NCBI GenBank assembly: GCA_037045435.1
Contig: JBAOID010000031.1
Coordinates: forward strand, 487,786 to 551,785
Source: CBDUEF01 sp018063485
GTDB lineage: Bacteria; Pseudomonadota; Alphaproteobacteria; Rhodobacterales; Rhodobacteraceae
Length of the DNA stretch: 64,000 bases
Reading direction: 5' to 3'
Position 1 is the first letter of the stretch. Every line of letters begins with the position of its first letter. A model generated the notes under the pieces. The model was given only the letters and a program-made list of their open reading frames with translations. It had not been told where the DNA came from and made no database searches. This document shows, piece after piece, positions 43,191 through 52,199 of this stretch. The position numbers were made by a program, and so were the translations under genes.

Positions 43191-43224
43191 GTGCCGCGCC
43201 AAGGCAAAAGCGTTGGCGCGGCAC
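43191..43224. terminator. Bidirectional hairpin between the RutR-like gene and msrA
   Basis: GTGCCGCGCCAA (43191-43202) and TTGGCGCGGCAC (43213-43224) form a perfect 12-base-pair stem with a 10-base loop, in a 74-base convergent gap. No long T-run follows on either strand, but position and stability suit a shared terminator. Confidence 0.7.
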
Positions 43225-43230
43225 GATTGC

Positions 43231-43725
43231 TCAGGCGCGTTTGGGCAATTGCCACTGCGGCCTGATCATGTGGCAGGTATAGCCGCTGGGCAAGCGTTGC
43301 AGATAATCCTGATGCTCTGGCTCGGCAACCCAGAACGCCCCTGCCGGTTTCACTTCGGTCACCACCTTGCCCGGCCACAGACCCGAGGCATCGACATCGG
43401 CAATCGTGTTCAATGCCTCGGCCTTTTGCGCCTCGGACAGGTAATAAATCCCTGACCGATACGACGGCCCCAGATCGTTGCCCTGCCGGTTCGGCGTGGT
43501 GGGATCATGGATCTGGAAGAAGAACTCCAGAATCGCACGGTAGTTGGTCTTGGCCGGATCGAACATGATTTCAATCGCCTCGGCGTGGCTGCCATGGTTG
43601 CGATAGGTAGCGTTTTCCACATCGCCGCCAGTATAGCCCACGCGGGTTGAAACAACGCCGGGCTGTTTGCGGATCAGATCTTGCATCCCCCAAAAGCAGC
43701 CGCCCGCCAGAATTGCGGTTTCCAT
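43231..43725 (-). CDS. msrA: Peptide-methionine (S)-S-oxide reductase
   Basis: 164 residues. The catalytic cysteine is in ILAGGCFWGMQDL near residue 10; VGYTGGDVENATYRNHGSHA and EFFFQIHDPTTPNRQGND are the substrate-site signatures. It reduces the S epimer of oxidised methionine in proteins. It lies directly behind msrB on the same strand, so the two epimer-specific enzymes are made together. Confidence 0.96.
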   Translation of the reverse strand: METAILAGGCFWGMQDLIRKQPGVVSTRVGYTGGDVENATYRNHGSHAEAIEIMFDPAKTNYRAILEFFFQIHDPTTPNRQGNDLGPSYRSGIYYLSEAQKAEALNTIADVDASGLWPGKVVTEVKPAGAFWVAEPEHQDYLQRLPSGYTCHMIRPQWQLPKRA

Positions 43726-44173
43726 TCAGATATCCTCCACTTGATTCAGATAGTCCCCATAACCCTGCGTCGCCATTTCTCCTTTGGGAACAAATCGTAA
43801 CGAGGCGGAGTTGATGCAATACCGCAAACCACCACGATCTTGCGGGCCGTCGGGAAACACATGGCCCAAATGGCTGTCGCCATGGGCTGATCGCACTTCA
43901 ACGCGGACCATGCCAAGTGTCACGTCGCGCAACTCGGCAACATTGGCAGGCTCGACAGGTTTGGTGAAACTGGGCCAGCCACAACCGCTTTCGTATTTGT
44001 CGGATGACGCAAACAAGCGGCTCGCCCGAGACCACATCGACATAGATCCCGGCGGCCTTGTTGTGCAGATATTCTCCGGTGCCGGGGCGCTCGGTGCCGG
44101 AATGTTGAGTCACGCGTACCTGCTCGGGGCTCAGAGTGGCAATTGCGGCGGGGTCTTTGTGATAACGGGTCAT
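43726..44173 (-). CDS. msrB: Peptide-methionine (R)-S-oxide reductase (one frameshift)
   Basis: 148 residues after removing one base near 44014. It opens MTRYHKDPAAIATLSPEQVR, continues HSGTERPGTGEYLHNKAAGI, YVDVVSGEPLF, then SSDKYESGCGWPSF, and ends with the catalytic RYCINSASLRFVPKG. The paired CxxC zinc sites of some MsrB proteins are absent. It reduces the R epimer and abuts msrA. Confidence 0.92.
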
Positions 44174-44274
44174 GGTGCGGCTCCTTCTTTGGATATGCTT
44201 CCCGATATATGGGGCACAGCGCAGGCTTTGCCAGAGATGTTACACAAGGCTCGCAAGCAGGTGAGCTGCGCCAC

Positions 44275-44559
44275 CTATTTCAGCTCTACCTCGACAAAGC
44301 TCATCACGCTGTCGCCCTCGTTGATCACATTATGCTCGACACCCTCGATCCGCCGATAGGTTGTCCCCGCAAGAACCAGAACCGAGCGCGACCCTCCGCC
44401 GGGTTCCTCCAGCAGCATATGACAATCGGTCAGCGCGGTGATCACGTAGTCCATCCCATGCCGGTGCCAGCCGGTTTCGGCCCCCGGAACAAAATCGAAT
44501 CTGTGCACGCGCACACGGTCGTCGTCGATCACGAGGGTAGCGGTGCAACCGGGGCGCAT
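44275..44559 (-). CDS. Small cupin-domain protein
   Basis: 94 residues forming one double-stranded beta-helix. Motif 1: PGAETGWHRHGMDYVI (metal ligands H, H and probably the following acidic position); motif 2: YRRIEGVEHNVINEGD with His. The ATG at 44559 has AAAGGAG eight bases upstream; longer frames further upstream are not supported. It is divergent from the second RutR-like gene, 137 bases away, so is a plausible target of it. Substrate or enzymatic role unknown. Confidence 0.8.
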   Translation of the reverse strand: MRPGCTATLVIDDDRVRVHRFDFVPGAETGWHRHGMDYVITALTDCHMLLEEPGGGSRSVLVLAGTTYRRIEGVEHNVINEGDSVMSFVEVELK

Positions 44560-44696
44560 GGAAATCTCCTTTGACTGCATAGCAGTTTGACGCCCCCAAC
44601 TACATTGGTAAAGCGATATCCGCTCTATTGGGTTTGCATCCAGCGCAGCCTTGCTCCACCCTGCGGGGATATCAAACGGACATAACGCATAACCGC

Positions 44697-45311
44697 ATGA
44701 GCAAACCCAAAACCAAAATTCAGGAACGCAACTCTGCCGCCATTCTGGACGCGGCGCTGGAAGTATTTTCGCAGCAAGGCTTTCGTGGCGCAACGCTGGA
44801 TGAGATCGCCGACCGGGCCGGGCTGTCAAAGCCCAACCTGCTGTACTACTTTGCGTCCAAGGAAGCCGTGCACACTGCCCTGCTCAGCCGGCTACTGGAC
44901 ACCTGGCTCGATCCGTTGCGCGCCATGAACCCCGCTGGCGACCCGCTGACAGAGATCATGGGCTATGTCCGCCGCAAGCTGGAGCTGTCGCAGAACTTTC
45001 CCCGCGAAAGCCGGTTGTTCGCCAATGAAATCCTGCAAGGCGCACCCCGGATGCAGGCGGCAATCGAAGGCGATCTGAAAACGCTGGTTGATGAAAAGGC
45101 ACGGGTTCTGTCCGATTGGATGGATCAGGGCCGCATCGCACGCCTGCCGCCTGTACATCTGATCTTTTCAATTTGGGCGCTAACCCAGCATTACGCGGAT
45201 TTTGACGTGCAGGTGCGTGCGGTTCTGGGGGCCGGGCATGATCCCTTTGCCGAGGCTTTGGCGTTTTTGACAACACTTTTCCACAGGTTATTGGCCCCTG
45301 CGGCGCTCTAG
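44697..45311 (+). CDS. TetR-family regulator, RutR-like (second copy)
   Basis: 204 residues, closer to E. coli RutR than the first copy: AALEVFSQQGFRGATLDEIA then LSKPNLLYYFASKEAVHTAL, and YVRRKLELSQNFPRESRLFA, GDLKTLVDEKARVLSDWM, HLIFSIWALTQHYADFDVQV. These align with the uracil-sensing C-terminal domain. No RutR-type operator is apparent in its own upstream region. It could regulate the divergent cupin gene or pyrimidine genes elsewhere. Confidence 0.9.
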   Translation: MSKPKTKIQERNSAAILDAALEVFSQQGFRGATLDEIADRAGLSKPNLLYYFASKEAVHTALLSRLLDTWLDPLRAMNPAGDPLTEIMGYVRRKLELSQNFPRESRLFANEILQGAPRMQAAIEGDLKTLVDEKARVLSDWMDQGRIARLPPVHLIFSIWALTQHYADFDVQVRAVLGAGHDPFAEALAFLTTLFHRLLAPAAL

Positions 45312-45407
45312 CACAGCCCTAACCGCTGACTGATCCGGTTCTTGACTTGCTGGCAAGCATCCATCGGCCTATAAGCCGCGCTCTGAATAGACAGCAGCGC
45401 AAGGCCC

Positions 45408-47324
45408 ATGACCCTACCCAGTGATCCCTCGGATGGCGACAGCAATGCCGCCCATCCGGCCCCTGACCATGGCAACAAGAACCTGCTGAAACTGGCCCTT
45501 GGGTCGGTTGGCGTGGTCTATGGCGATATCGGCACCAGCCCGCTTTATGCGCTTCGGGAATCACTTCATGCCGCCAGCCGCGATGGGCTGAGCGTCGAAG
45601 ATGTTTACGGTGTGATCTCGCTGCTGATCTGGACGTTGATCATCATCGTCACCATCAAATATGTGATCTTGATCATGCGCGCCGACAACCGGGGCGAAGG
45701 CGGCACACTGTCCTTGGTGGCCTTGATCCAACAGGCGCTGGAAAGCCGTCCGGGCTGGCTGCTTGCGATTGGTGTTGTGGGGATTTCACTGTTTTTTGGC
45801 GATGCCATGATTACACCCGCAATGTCGGTTCTCTCGGCAGTCGAGGGGCTTTCTCTGGTCGCCCCCAGTTTTGAACCTTTTGTCGTGCCCTTGACGGTGG
45901 CCATCATCATCGGCCTGTTCGTGATGCAAAATAAGGGCACCGAGCGGGTTTCAACGCTGTTCGGCCCGATCATGATCGTGTGGTTCCTGACCATGGCCAC
46001 CATGGGCCTGATCCACCTGATCGACGATCTGCGGGTGCTGGCGGCGCTGAACCCCGTTCATGCCGTGCGCTTTTTGTTCGACAACGGGTTTGCTTCGCTG
46101 ATCGTGCTGGGCTCGGTGTTTCTGGCCGTCACCGGTGGCGAAGCGCTTTATGCCGACATGGGCCATTTTGGCCGCAAGCCGATCCGTCTGGCTTGGGCCG
46201 TTCTGGTGTTCCCGTCGCTGACCTTATCCTATCTGGGCCAGGGTGCACTGGTGCTTTCGAATCCGGCGGCGGCCGAAAACCCGCTGTTCCTGATGGCGCC
46301 GGAATGGCTTTTGTTGCCGCTGGTGCTATTGGCCACCGCCGCCACCGTGATCGCCAGCCAGGCGGTGATTTCGGGCGCATTTTCGATGATGCAACAGGCG
46401 GTGCAGATGGGCCTGTTGCCTCGGCTTGAGATTCGCCACACCTCGGAGACCCAGCACGGCCAGATCTATCTGCCCAAGGTCAACCTGATTCTTGCAATTG
46501 GTGTGCTGGTGCTGGTGCTGGCCTTTAAATCCTCCAGCTCGCTGGCCAGCGCCTATGGCATTGCCGTGACCGGCGACATGGTGATCACCTCGATTCTGGC
46601 CTTTGTGCTGTTCTACCGGGCGTGGAAATGGCCGTTATGGGTAACGGTCGCCGTGGTTGCTCCGATCATTACCATCGAATTGTTCTTCCTTGGTGCCAAT
46701 GCCATGAAGATCATCGACGGCGGTTATGTTCCCATCATCATGGCTGGTACCGTCTGCTTGTTGATGTGGACATGGGTGCGTGGCACAAGACATGTGCAGC
46801 AAAAGGCACATGATCAGGCGGTGTCACTCACCAATCTGATCGGGATGCTGAAAAAGTCGCACCCCACCTCGGTTCCCGGCACAGCCGTTTTCCTGACATC
46901 AGACCCCGAGACTGCACCGTCAGCCCTGATGCACAATCTGAAACATAACCATGTGCTGCATCAGCAGAATTTCATCGTGACGGTGGGTGTGGCCACCACG
47001 CCCAAGGTTTCGGATGCCGACCGTCTGGTGATCGAGCGCCTGTCGGATTCATTCCTGCGCATGAAACTGACCTTTGGTTACATGGAAACCCCGAACGTGC
47101 CGCGCGCTTTGATCCTTGCCCGCAAAAAGGGTGAGAAGTTCGATATCATGACGACCTCGTTCTTCCTCAACCGGCGCACCTTCCGCACCTCGCGCAATGC
47201 AGGCCTGCCGTTCTGGCAAGAGCGGATTTTCCTGTCTCTGACCAAATCAGCATCGGATGCGACCGACTTTTACTGCTTGCCGTCAAATCGAGTGGTCGAA
47301 ATGGGCCAACAACTGGCGATCTAG
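45408..47324 (+). CDS. kup: Low-affinity potassium transporter Kup
   Basis: 638 residues, about 12 membrane helices then a cytoplasmic tail of some 170 residues. Family hallmarks: GSVGVVYGDIGTSPLYALRE near residue 30, DNRGEGGTLSLVALIQ, LSAVEGLSLVAPSFEPFVVP, EALYADMGHFGRKPIRLAW, and AFKSSSSLASAYGIAVTGDM. It imports K+ with protons. Single gene; no relation to the flanking pyrimidine genes is evident. Confidence 0.96.
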   Translation: MTLPSDPSDGDSNAAHPAPDHGNKNLLKLALGSVGVVYGDIGTSPLYALRESLHAASRDGLSVEDVYGVISLLIWTLIIIVTIKYVILIMRADNRGEGGTLSLVALIQQALESRPGWLLAIGVVGISLFFGDAMITPAMSVLSAVEGLSLVAPSFEPFVVPLTVAIIIGLFVMQNKGTERVSTLFGPIMIVWFLTMATMGLIHLIDDLRVLAALNPVHAVRFLFDNGFASLIVLGSVFLAVTGGEALYADMGHFGRKPIRLAWAVLVFPSLTLSYLGQGALVLSNPAAAENPLFLMAPEWLLLPLVLLATAATVIASQAVISGAFSMMQQAVQMGLLPRLEIRHTSETQHGQIYLPKVNLILAIGVLVLVLAFKSSSSLASAYGIAVTGDMVITSILAFVLFYRAWKWPLWVTVAVVAPIITIELFFLGANAMKIIDGGYVPIIMAGTVCLLMWTWVRGTRHVQQKAHDQAVSLTNLIGMLKKSHPTSVPGTAVFLTSDPETAPSALMHNLKHNHVLHQQNFIVTVGVATTPKVSDADRLVIERLSDSFLRMKLTFGYMETPNVPRALILARKKGEKFDIMTTSFFLNRRTFRTSRNAGLPFWQERIFLSLTKSASDATDFYCLPSNRVVEMGQQLAI

Positions 47325-47369
47325 AGCGCGTTGTGTTCAAATCGGTACTGAATCCAACCCGACGCCCTG

Positions 47370-48352
47370 CTAAAGTGTCTGCATCACTTCGGCGGCAATC
47401 TGAAAGGATCGCAGCCGCGCAGTGGAATCATGGATCATCCCGGTCAAGATCACCTCATCGGGGCGGTGAAGGTCGATAAGACGGCCAAGTTGCGCACGCA
47501 GCTTTGCCCGATCCCCCACGGCGGAACACGACAGCGCGCGGTCCACCTCGGCGCGCATCTGCGCTGGAATCTCCGAAAGATCAGCCTGCGGGCGTGGCAA
47601 TTTTCCGGGCCTGACCCATCCGCAAGCGTGCAAAGGCCAGTATCTGCGAGGACCGCAGCACTTCGGCCTCTTCAGGCGTGTCCGCAGCACAAACCCCGAC
47701 GGCCAGCATGAAATAGGGCTTTTTCAGCCATTCGGAAGGCCGGAAGGTCTGCCGATAGGTGGCCAGCGCATCCTCCAAGAGCGGCAGGTGCAAAATGGCT
47801 GGCAAAGGCATAGGGCAGCCCCAGATAGGCCGCAAGCTGCGCGCCATAAAGGCTTGATCCCAAAATCCACACCGGCACTTCGGTGCCTTCGCCCGGAATG
47901 GCCCTTATCCGGGCCTCGGGGTTGGCCGGCCCAAAATAGCCGATCAACTCCAGCACATCTTGCGGAAACTCATCTGACGCCTGCAAGTGACGGCGCAAAG
48001 CGCGCGCGGTCGCCATATCGGTTCCGGGTGCGCGCCCAAGCCCCAGGTCGATCCGGCCCGGAAACAGCGTGGCCAAGGTACCGAACTGCTCGGCAATCAC
48101 CAAAGGCGCATGGTTGGGCAGCATGATCCCACCTGCCCCCACCCGGATGGTCTTGGTTCCGGCGGCAACATGGCCGATCACCACCGAAGTTGCCGCACTG
48201 GCGATACCGGGCATATTGTGATGCTCGGCCAGCCAGAACCGCGTATAGCCCCAAGCCTCGGCATGGCGCGCAAGGTTCAGCGTATTGGCCAGCGCCTCGG
48301 CGGTGGTTTGGCCCTCGGCAACGGGCGAAAGATCAAGCAGGGAATAACGCAT
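47370..48352 (-). CDS. LLM-class flavin oxidoreductase, MsnO8 family (two frameshifts)
   Basis: 326 residues after removing single bases near 47786 and 47610. It starts MRYSLLDLSPVAEGQTTAEA at 48352; the in-frame ATG 20 codons earlier adds unrelated sequence. FWLAEHHNMPGIASAATSVV, GGIMLPNHAPLVIAEQFGTL and GRIDLGLGRAPGTD are TIGR03558-type signatures of the luciferase-like fold. A flavin monooxygenase, not a true luciferase. The C-terminal part after the breaks (EWLKKPYFMLAVGVCAADTP and onward) is needed for the usual length. Confidence 0.88.
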
Positions 48353-48489
48353 GGTACAGACATAGGCGCGAAGCGGCACCCAGCCAAGGGGCGCATTTGC
48401 ATCAAATGTCATGGGCTTTGCGGGCGACGACGGCAGGCCACTTTGCTACACTCGATCCTGGGGGCGTGTTGAACAGCAAAGGGGTGGCA

Positions 48490-48840
48490 ATGACCCTGAT
48501 TTCGCCAATTTCAGCCGGGTCACCCCGGCAACAGGTGGTGCCTTCGTTGGCCACCAGCTTGCCACAGGTTTTGGCGGTTACGCCTGTAGCACCGGTTTAT
48601 GCGGTGCGATATGGCCCCGATCCACCCGAGATCTCAGGCATCACGCTGGATCACATCCCTTTCATCGGTGACGAGGCGACCTTGATCGACGATCTGCCGC
48701 AAGCGCCGAAGATGACGGCCAAAGCGGAACCGTCTGAAAACTGGTCACTATCGGCTGCCGCCGCGCGCAGCTATCTTGAGGCCAAGGCCCTGACGGGCCA
48801 GGCTCGCGATAGCGAAATCCCACCGCCCGGCCAGGGTTAG
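48490..48840 (+). CDS. Hypothetical protein, Pro/Ala-rich
   Basis: 116 residues with no recognised domain. It is rich in Pro, Ala, Ser and Val, without a membrane helix or signal. The text VVPSLATSLPQVLAVTPVAP then YAVRYGPDPPEISGI and SLSAAAARSYLEAKALTG suggests an extended N-terminal part and a C-terminal helix. It is divergent from the flavin oxidoreductase gene and convergent with preA across a hairpin. It could be non-coding. Confidence 0.4.
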   Translation: MTLISPISAGSPRQQVVPSLATSLPQVLAVTPVAPVYAVRYGPDPPEISGITLDHIPFIGDEATLIDDLPQAPKMTAKAEPSENWSLSAAAARSYLEAKALTGQARDSEIPPPGQG

Positions 48841-48858
48841 GGCGGCCATTGCCGCCCT
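48839..48858. terminator. Convergent hairpin before preA end
   Basis: AGGGCGGC and GCCGCCCT form a perfect 8-base-pair stem with loop CATT, in the 24-base gap between the hypothetical gene and the stop of preA. The T-run is weak on both strands. Confidence 0.55.
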
Positions 48859-48864
48859 GTATTG

Positions 48865-50166
48865 CTATTGCGCCGCAGCCACCGACGGGTTGTTGGGATG
48901 GGTTGTCCAGTTGGCGTAATCACCCACTGTCTTGCCGGTTCGCTCATCCAGCGCCCCTTTGGGCAGTTCCACCATAGTGATACAATTTTCCACCGGACAG
49001 ACGTTCACGCAAAGGTTGCAGGCGACGCATTCGTCGTCTTTGACAGTGAATATGCGATCCGCACTCATTGCAATCGCCTGATGGCTGGTATCCTCACAGG
49101 CCGCGTAGCAACGCCCGCATTTGATGCAATCATCCTGTGAAATATGGGCCTTGGTGACATAATTCAGGTTCAGGAACTGCCAGTCCGTCACATTCGGCAC
49201 GGCCCGCCCCACCAGCTCGGAGGTGCCGGTCATGCCCTTTTCATCAAGATACTGCGACAGGCCCGAAATCATCTCCTGCACGATCTTGAAACCATAGGTC
49301 ATTGCCGCCGTGCAAACCTGCACATTGCCCGCCCCCAAGGCCATGAACTCCGCCGCATCGCGCCAGGTCGTGACGCCGCCAATGCCCGAGATCGGCAGGC
49401 CATGGGTTTCCTTGCTGCGCGCAATCTCTGCCACCATATTCAACGCGATCGGCTTGACCGCCGGTCCGCAATAGCCACCATGGGTGCCTTTGCCGTCGAT
49501 CATCGGCTCGGGGCTGAAACTGTCCAGATTCACCGATGTGATCGAATTGATCGTGTTGATCAGCGAAACCGCATCCGCCCCGCCTTGTTTTGCCGCTTGG
49601 GCAGGTTTGCGGATATCATTGATATTGGGTGTCAATTTCACGATACAGGGCATACGCGAATGCTTTTTCACCCAGCGCGTGACCATCTCGATATATTCGG
49701 GCACTTGCCCCACAGCCGAGCCCATGCCGCGTTCGGCCATCCCATGCGGGCAACCGAAGTTCAACTCGACCCCATCGGCCTCGGTATCCTCAATCCGCGC
49801 GAGGATGTCTTTCCAGGACTCCTCATCGCAAGGCACCATCAGGCTGATTACCAACGCCCGATCCTTGTAATCGCGCTTCACCGATTTGATTTCCTGCAAG
49901 TTCACCTCAAGTGGGCGATCGGTGATCAGCTCGATATTGTTCAACCCCAAAAGCCGCCGATCCGCGCCCCAGATCGCGCCATAGCGGGGGCCGTTCACAT
50001 TCACCACCGGCGGCCCTTCCGAGCCCAGGGTTTTCCAAACCACCCCACCCCAGCCAGCCTCGAAGGCGCGGCGCACGTTAACCTCTTTGTCGGTCGGTGG
50101 CGCCGAGGCCAGCCAGAACGGGTTGGGAGATTTGATGCCGATAAAGTCCGTCGTCAGGTTTGCCAT
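48865..50166 (-). CDS. preA: Dihydropyrimidine dehydrogenase (NAD), catalytic subunit
   Basis: 433 residues. The FMN-binding barrel starts MANLTTDFIGIKSPNPFWLA and includes ELNFGCPHGMAERGMGSAVG, KLTPNINDIRKPAQAAKQGG and GIGGVTTWRDAAEFMALGAG. The C-terminal part carries two [4Fe-4S] ferredoxin motifs, CIKCGRCYAACED and CVACNLCVNVCP. It reduces uracil and thymine to the dihydro form, step one of the pathway. It follows preT after one base, so the heterodimer is co-translated. Confidence 0.95.
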   Translation of the reverse strand: MANLTTDFIGIKSPNPFWLASAPPTDKEVNVRRAFEAGWGGVVWKTLGSEGPPVVNVNGPRYGAIWGADRRLLGLNNIELITDRPLEVNLQEIKSVKRDYKDRALVISLMVPCDEESWKDILARIEDTEADGVELNFGCPHGMAERGMGSAVGQVPEYIEMVTRWVKKHSRMPCIVKLTPNINDIRKPAQAAKQGGADAVSLINTINSITSVNLDSFSPEPMIDGKGTHGGYCGPAVKPIALNMVAEIARSKETHGLPISGIGGVTTWRDAAEFMALGAGNVQVCTAAMTYGFKIVQEMISGLSQYLDEKGMTGTSELVGRAVPNVTDWQFLNLNYVTKAHISQDDCIKCGRCYAACEDTSHQAIAMSADRIFTVKDDECVACNLCVNVCPVENCITMVELPKGALDERTGKTVGDYANWTTHPNNPSVAAAQ

Positions 50167-50167
50167 C

Positions 50168-51535
50168 TCAATTTTCCCCCATCAGAACCGCATGGATTTC
50201 TTCGGCGGCATCCCGCCCCTCGGCCACCGCCGTGACGGTCAAATCCTCACCGCCAGCCGCACAATCGCCCCCCGCCCAAACGCGGCCGGCGCGTTTGACC
50301 AGCTTGGCCCCGTCCTTTGCAATCGGTGCCACAGCCAGCGTCTGGCCGATGGCCTTGAACACCTGATCGGCCTTCAATACAAAGGTTTCACCCATCTCAA
50401 GACCCTTGGGGCCATCGGTGGCATAGGCAAATTCGATGCTCTCTACCGCGCCGTTACCCAACACCCGCACCGGGGCCGCGCCATAGATGATCCGCACTCC
50501 CGCCCCCGTCGCATGATCCTGCTCATGTTCTGAGGCCGACATCTTTTCCTTGCCGCGTCGATAAACCATCGTCACATTCTGCGCGCCAAGGAGTTTCGAT
50601 TGCACGGCAGCATCCACCGCCGTCATGCCGCCGCCGATTACCACCACATCACGGCCGACAGCGAGAGCGGACTTATCTGTTGATTGCCGCAGATCGGCAA
50701 TGAAATCAACGGCATTGACGACGTTGCTCAGCTCTTCACCCTCGGAGCGCAGGGCATTAACCCCCGCCAACCCGATGCCCAGAAACACCGCATCAAACTC
50801 GGCTTGCAGCCCGGCCAAAGTAATCTCACGGCCCAGTTCCACCCCGGTTTTCACGGTGATCCCGCCAATTTTCAGCAACCAGTCCACCTCACGCGCGGCG
50901 AAACCATCCGGCGTCTTATACGTCGCAATGCCGTATTCGTTCAGCCCGCCGGCCTTGGCGCGGCGTTCATGCACCACCACCTCATGCCCCTTCATCGCCA
51001 GACGATGCGCGCAGGCCAATCCCGCAGGCCCCGCCCCCACCACCGCCACGCGCTTGCCTGTAAGGGCCTCACGGGTGAACGGATGCACCCCGGCCTCCAT
51101 CAGCGTATCCGTGGCAAAGCGTTGCAACCGCCCGATTTCCACCGGCTTGCCCTCGGCCGCTTCGCGCACGCAAGCCTCTTCGCAAAGCTGCTCGGTCGGG
51201 CAAACGCGGGCGCACATGCCGCCCAGGATGTTTTGCGCAAAAATCGTCCTGGCCGCCGCCTCAGGAGTGTCAGTGGCGATCTGGCGAATGAACAGCGGAA
51301 TGTCGATCGTGGTCGGACAGGCCGTTATGCAAGGTGCGTCATAACAGAAATAGCAGCGATCTGCTGCAACCTGCGCCTCATGTGCGGCGAGTTTGGGCTG
51401 CAAATCGGCAAAATTCTCGACATAGGCGGCAGGGGCCAGTCTATGGGCCACCACGCCGGGCGAAAGCGGGTTGTTGGACAAAATAGCACCTCCGGTTTTG
51501 TCGTCTTGCGCGACGTCTTTCGGAAAGGCTGCCAC
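50168..51535 (-). CDS. preT: Dihydropyrimidine dehydrogenase (NAD), electron-transfer subunit
   Basis: 455 residues homologous to the GltD-like N-terminal part of mammalian DPD. It has an N-terminal Fe-S region CYFCYDAPCITACPTTIDIP and CARVCPTEQLCEEACVRE, the FAD motif VAVVGAGPAGLACAHRLAMK near residue 157, the NAD motif VVVIGGGMTAVDAAVQSKL near 290, and VWAGGDCAAGG close to the C-terminus. It passes electrons from NADH through FAD and Fe-S to PreA. Divergent from accB over 171 bases in which I find no RutR-type site. Confidence 0.95.
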   Translation of the reverse strand: MAAFPKDVAQDDKTGGAILSNNPLSPGVVAHRLAPAAYVENFADLQPKLAAHEAQVAADRCYFCYDAPCITACPTTIDIPLFIRQIATDTPEAAARTIFAQNILGGMCARVCPTEQLCEEACVREAAEGKPVEIGRLQRFATDTLMEAGVHPFTREALTGKRVAVVGAGPAGLACAHRLAMKGHEVVVHERRAKAGGLNEYGIATYKTPDGFAAREVDWLLKIGGITVKTGVELGREITLAGLQAEFDAVFLGIGLAGVNALRSEGEELSNVVNAVDFIADLRQSTDKSALAVGRDVVVIGGGMTAVDAAVQSKLLGAQNVTMVYRRGKEKMSASEHEQDHATGAGVRIIYGAAPVRVLGNGAVESIEFAYATDGPKGLEMGETFVLKADQVFKAIGQTLAVAPIAKDGAKLVKRAGRVWAGGDCAAGGEDLTVTAVAEGRDAAEEIHAVLMGEN

Positions 51536-51706
51536 AGGTCTGATTTTTTATCAAACGGTAAATAATCAAATCGTGAATAATCCAACCAAACCTCCGCAGG
51601 CAATCTAGGGTCTTTTTTCCCACGCCCCGCTCGCGTATACGAGTGCAATCAATTGACAGGCTGGGTGCGACCCAAGCCGCAAAAGCAAAGACCCATAGGG
51701 GACGGC

Positions 51707-52195
51707 ATGAGCAAACAATCCACCGACGCGGACGTCGCATTCATCGCGGCACTAGCGGAACTTCTAAACAAGAACGAACTGACCGAACTGTCGGTCAAAC
51801 GCGAATATGGCGAAGATGACAGCCTTGATGTGCGGGTTGTCAAACAGGTCAATGTCGTACAGATGGCGGCACCTGCCACTATGATGACGCAGGCGGCACC
51901 GGTTGCCGCCGCTGGAGCAACCGCCGTTGCAACCGCCGTCGAACAAGACCCCGCCCAACACCCCGGCGCTGTCACCTCGCCGATGGTTGGCACCTGTTAT
52001 ATGGCGGCCGAACCGGGGGCGACACCTTTTGTGGGCATCGGCGCCACCGTCTCGGAGGGCCAGACGGTGCTGATTATCGAAGCCATGAAAACCATGAACC
52101 ACATTCCCAGCCCGCGCGCGGGTGTGGTCAAGCGCATCCTTGTTGCCGATGGCACCGCTGTCGAATACGGCGCGCCGCTGATGATCATCGAGTAA
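51707..52195 (+). CDS. accB: Biotin carboxyl carrier protein of acetyl-CoA carboxylase
   Basis: 162 residues. A charged N-terminal helix region (LAELLNKNELTELSVKREYG), an Ala/Pro/Thr-rich linker, then the biotinyl domain with the lysine in IEAMKTMNHIPSP near residue 127. EAMKTMN in place of EAMKMMN is common in alphaproteobacteria. The ATG at 51707 is the natural start; 18 extra upstream codons have no ribosome site. It is followed four bases later by accC. Confidence 0.95.
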   Translation: MSKQSTDADVAFIAALAELLNKNELTELSVKREYGEDDSLDVRVVKQVNVVQMAAPATMMTQAAPVAAAGATAVATAVEQDPAQHPGAVTSPMVGTCYMAAEPGATPFVGIGATVSEGQTVLIIEAMKTMNHIPSPRAGVVKRILVADGTAVEYGAPLMIIE

Positions 52196-52199
52196 GCCC

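Noticed and set aside
47370..48352. Bioluminescence gene
   Set aside because: The luciferase-like fold is that of a common flavin monooxygenase group; there are no lux partner genes.
48865..50166. PreA lacking the active-site cysteine of mammalian dihydropyrimidine dehydrogenase
   Set aside because: The loop reads GMGSAVGQ where the mammalian enzyme has LACGQ, but from memory E. coli PreA also has valine there, so it is not an anomaly of this gene.
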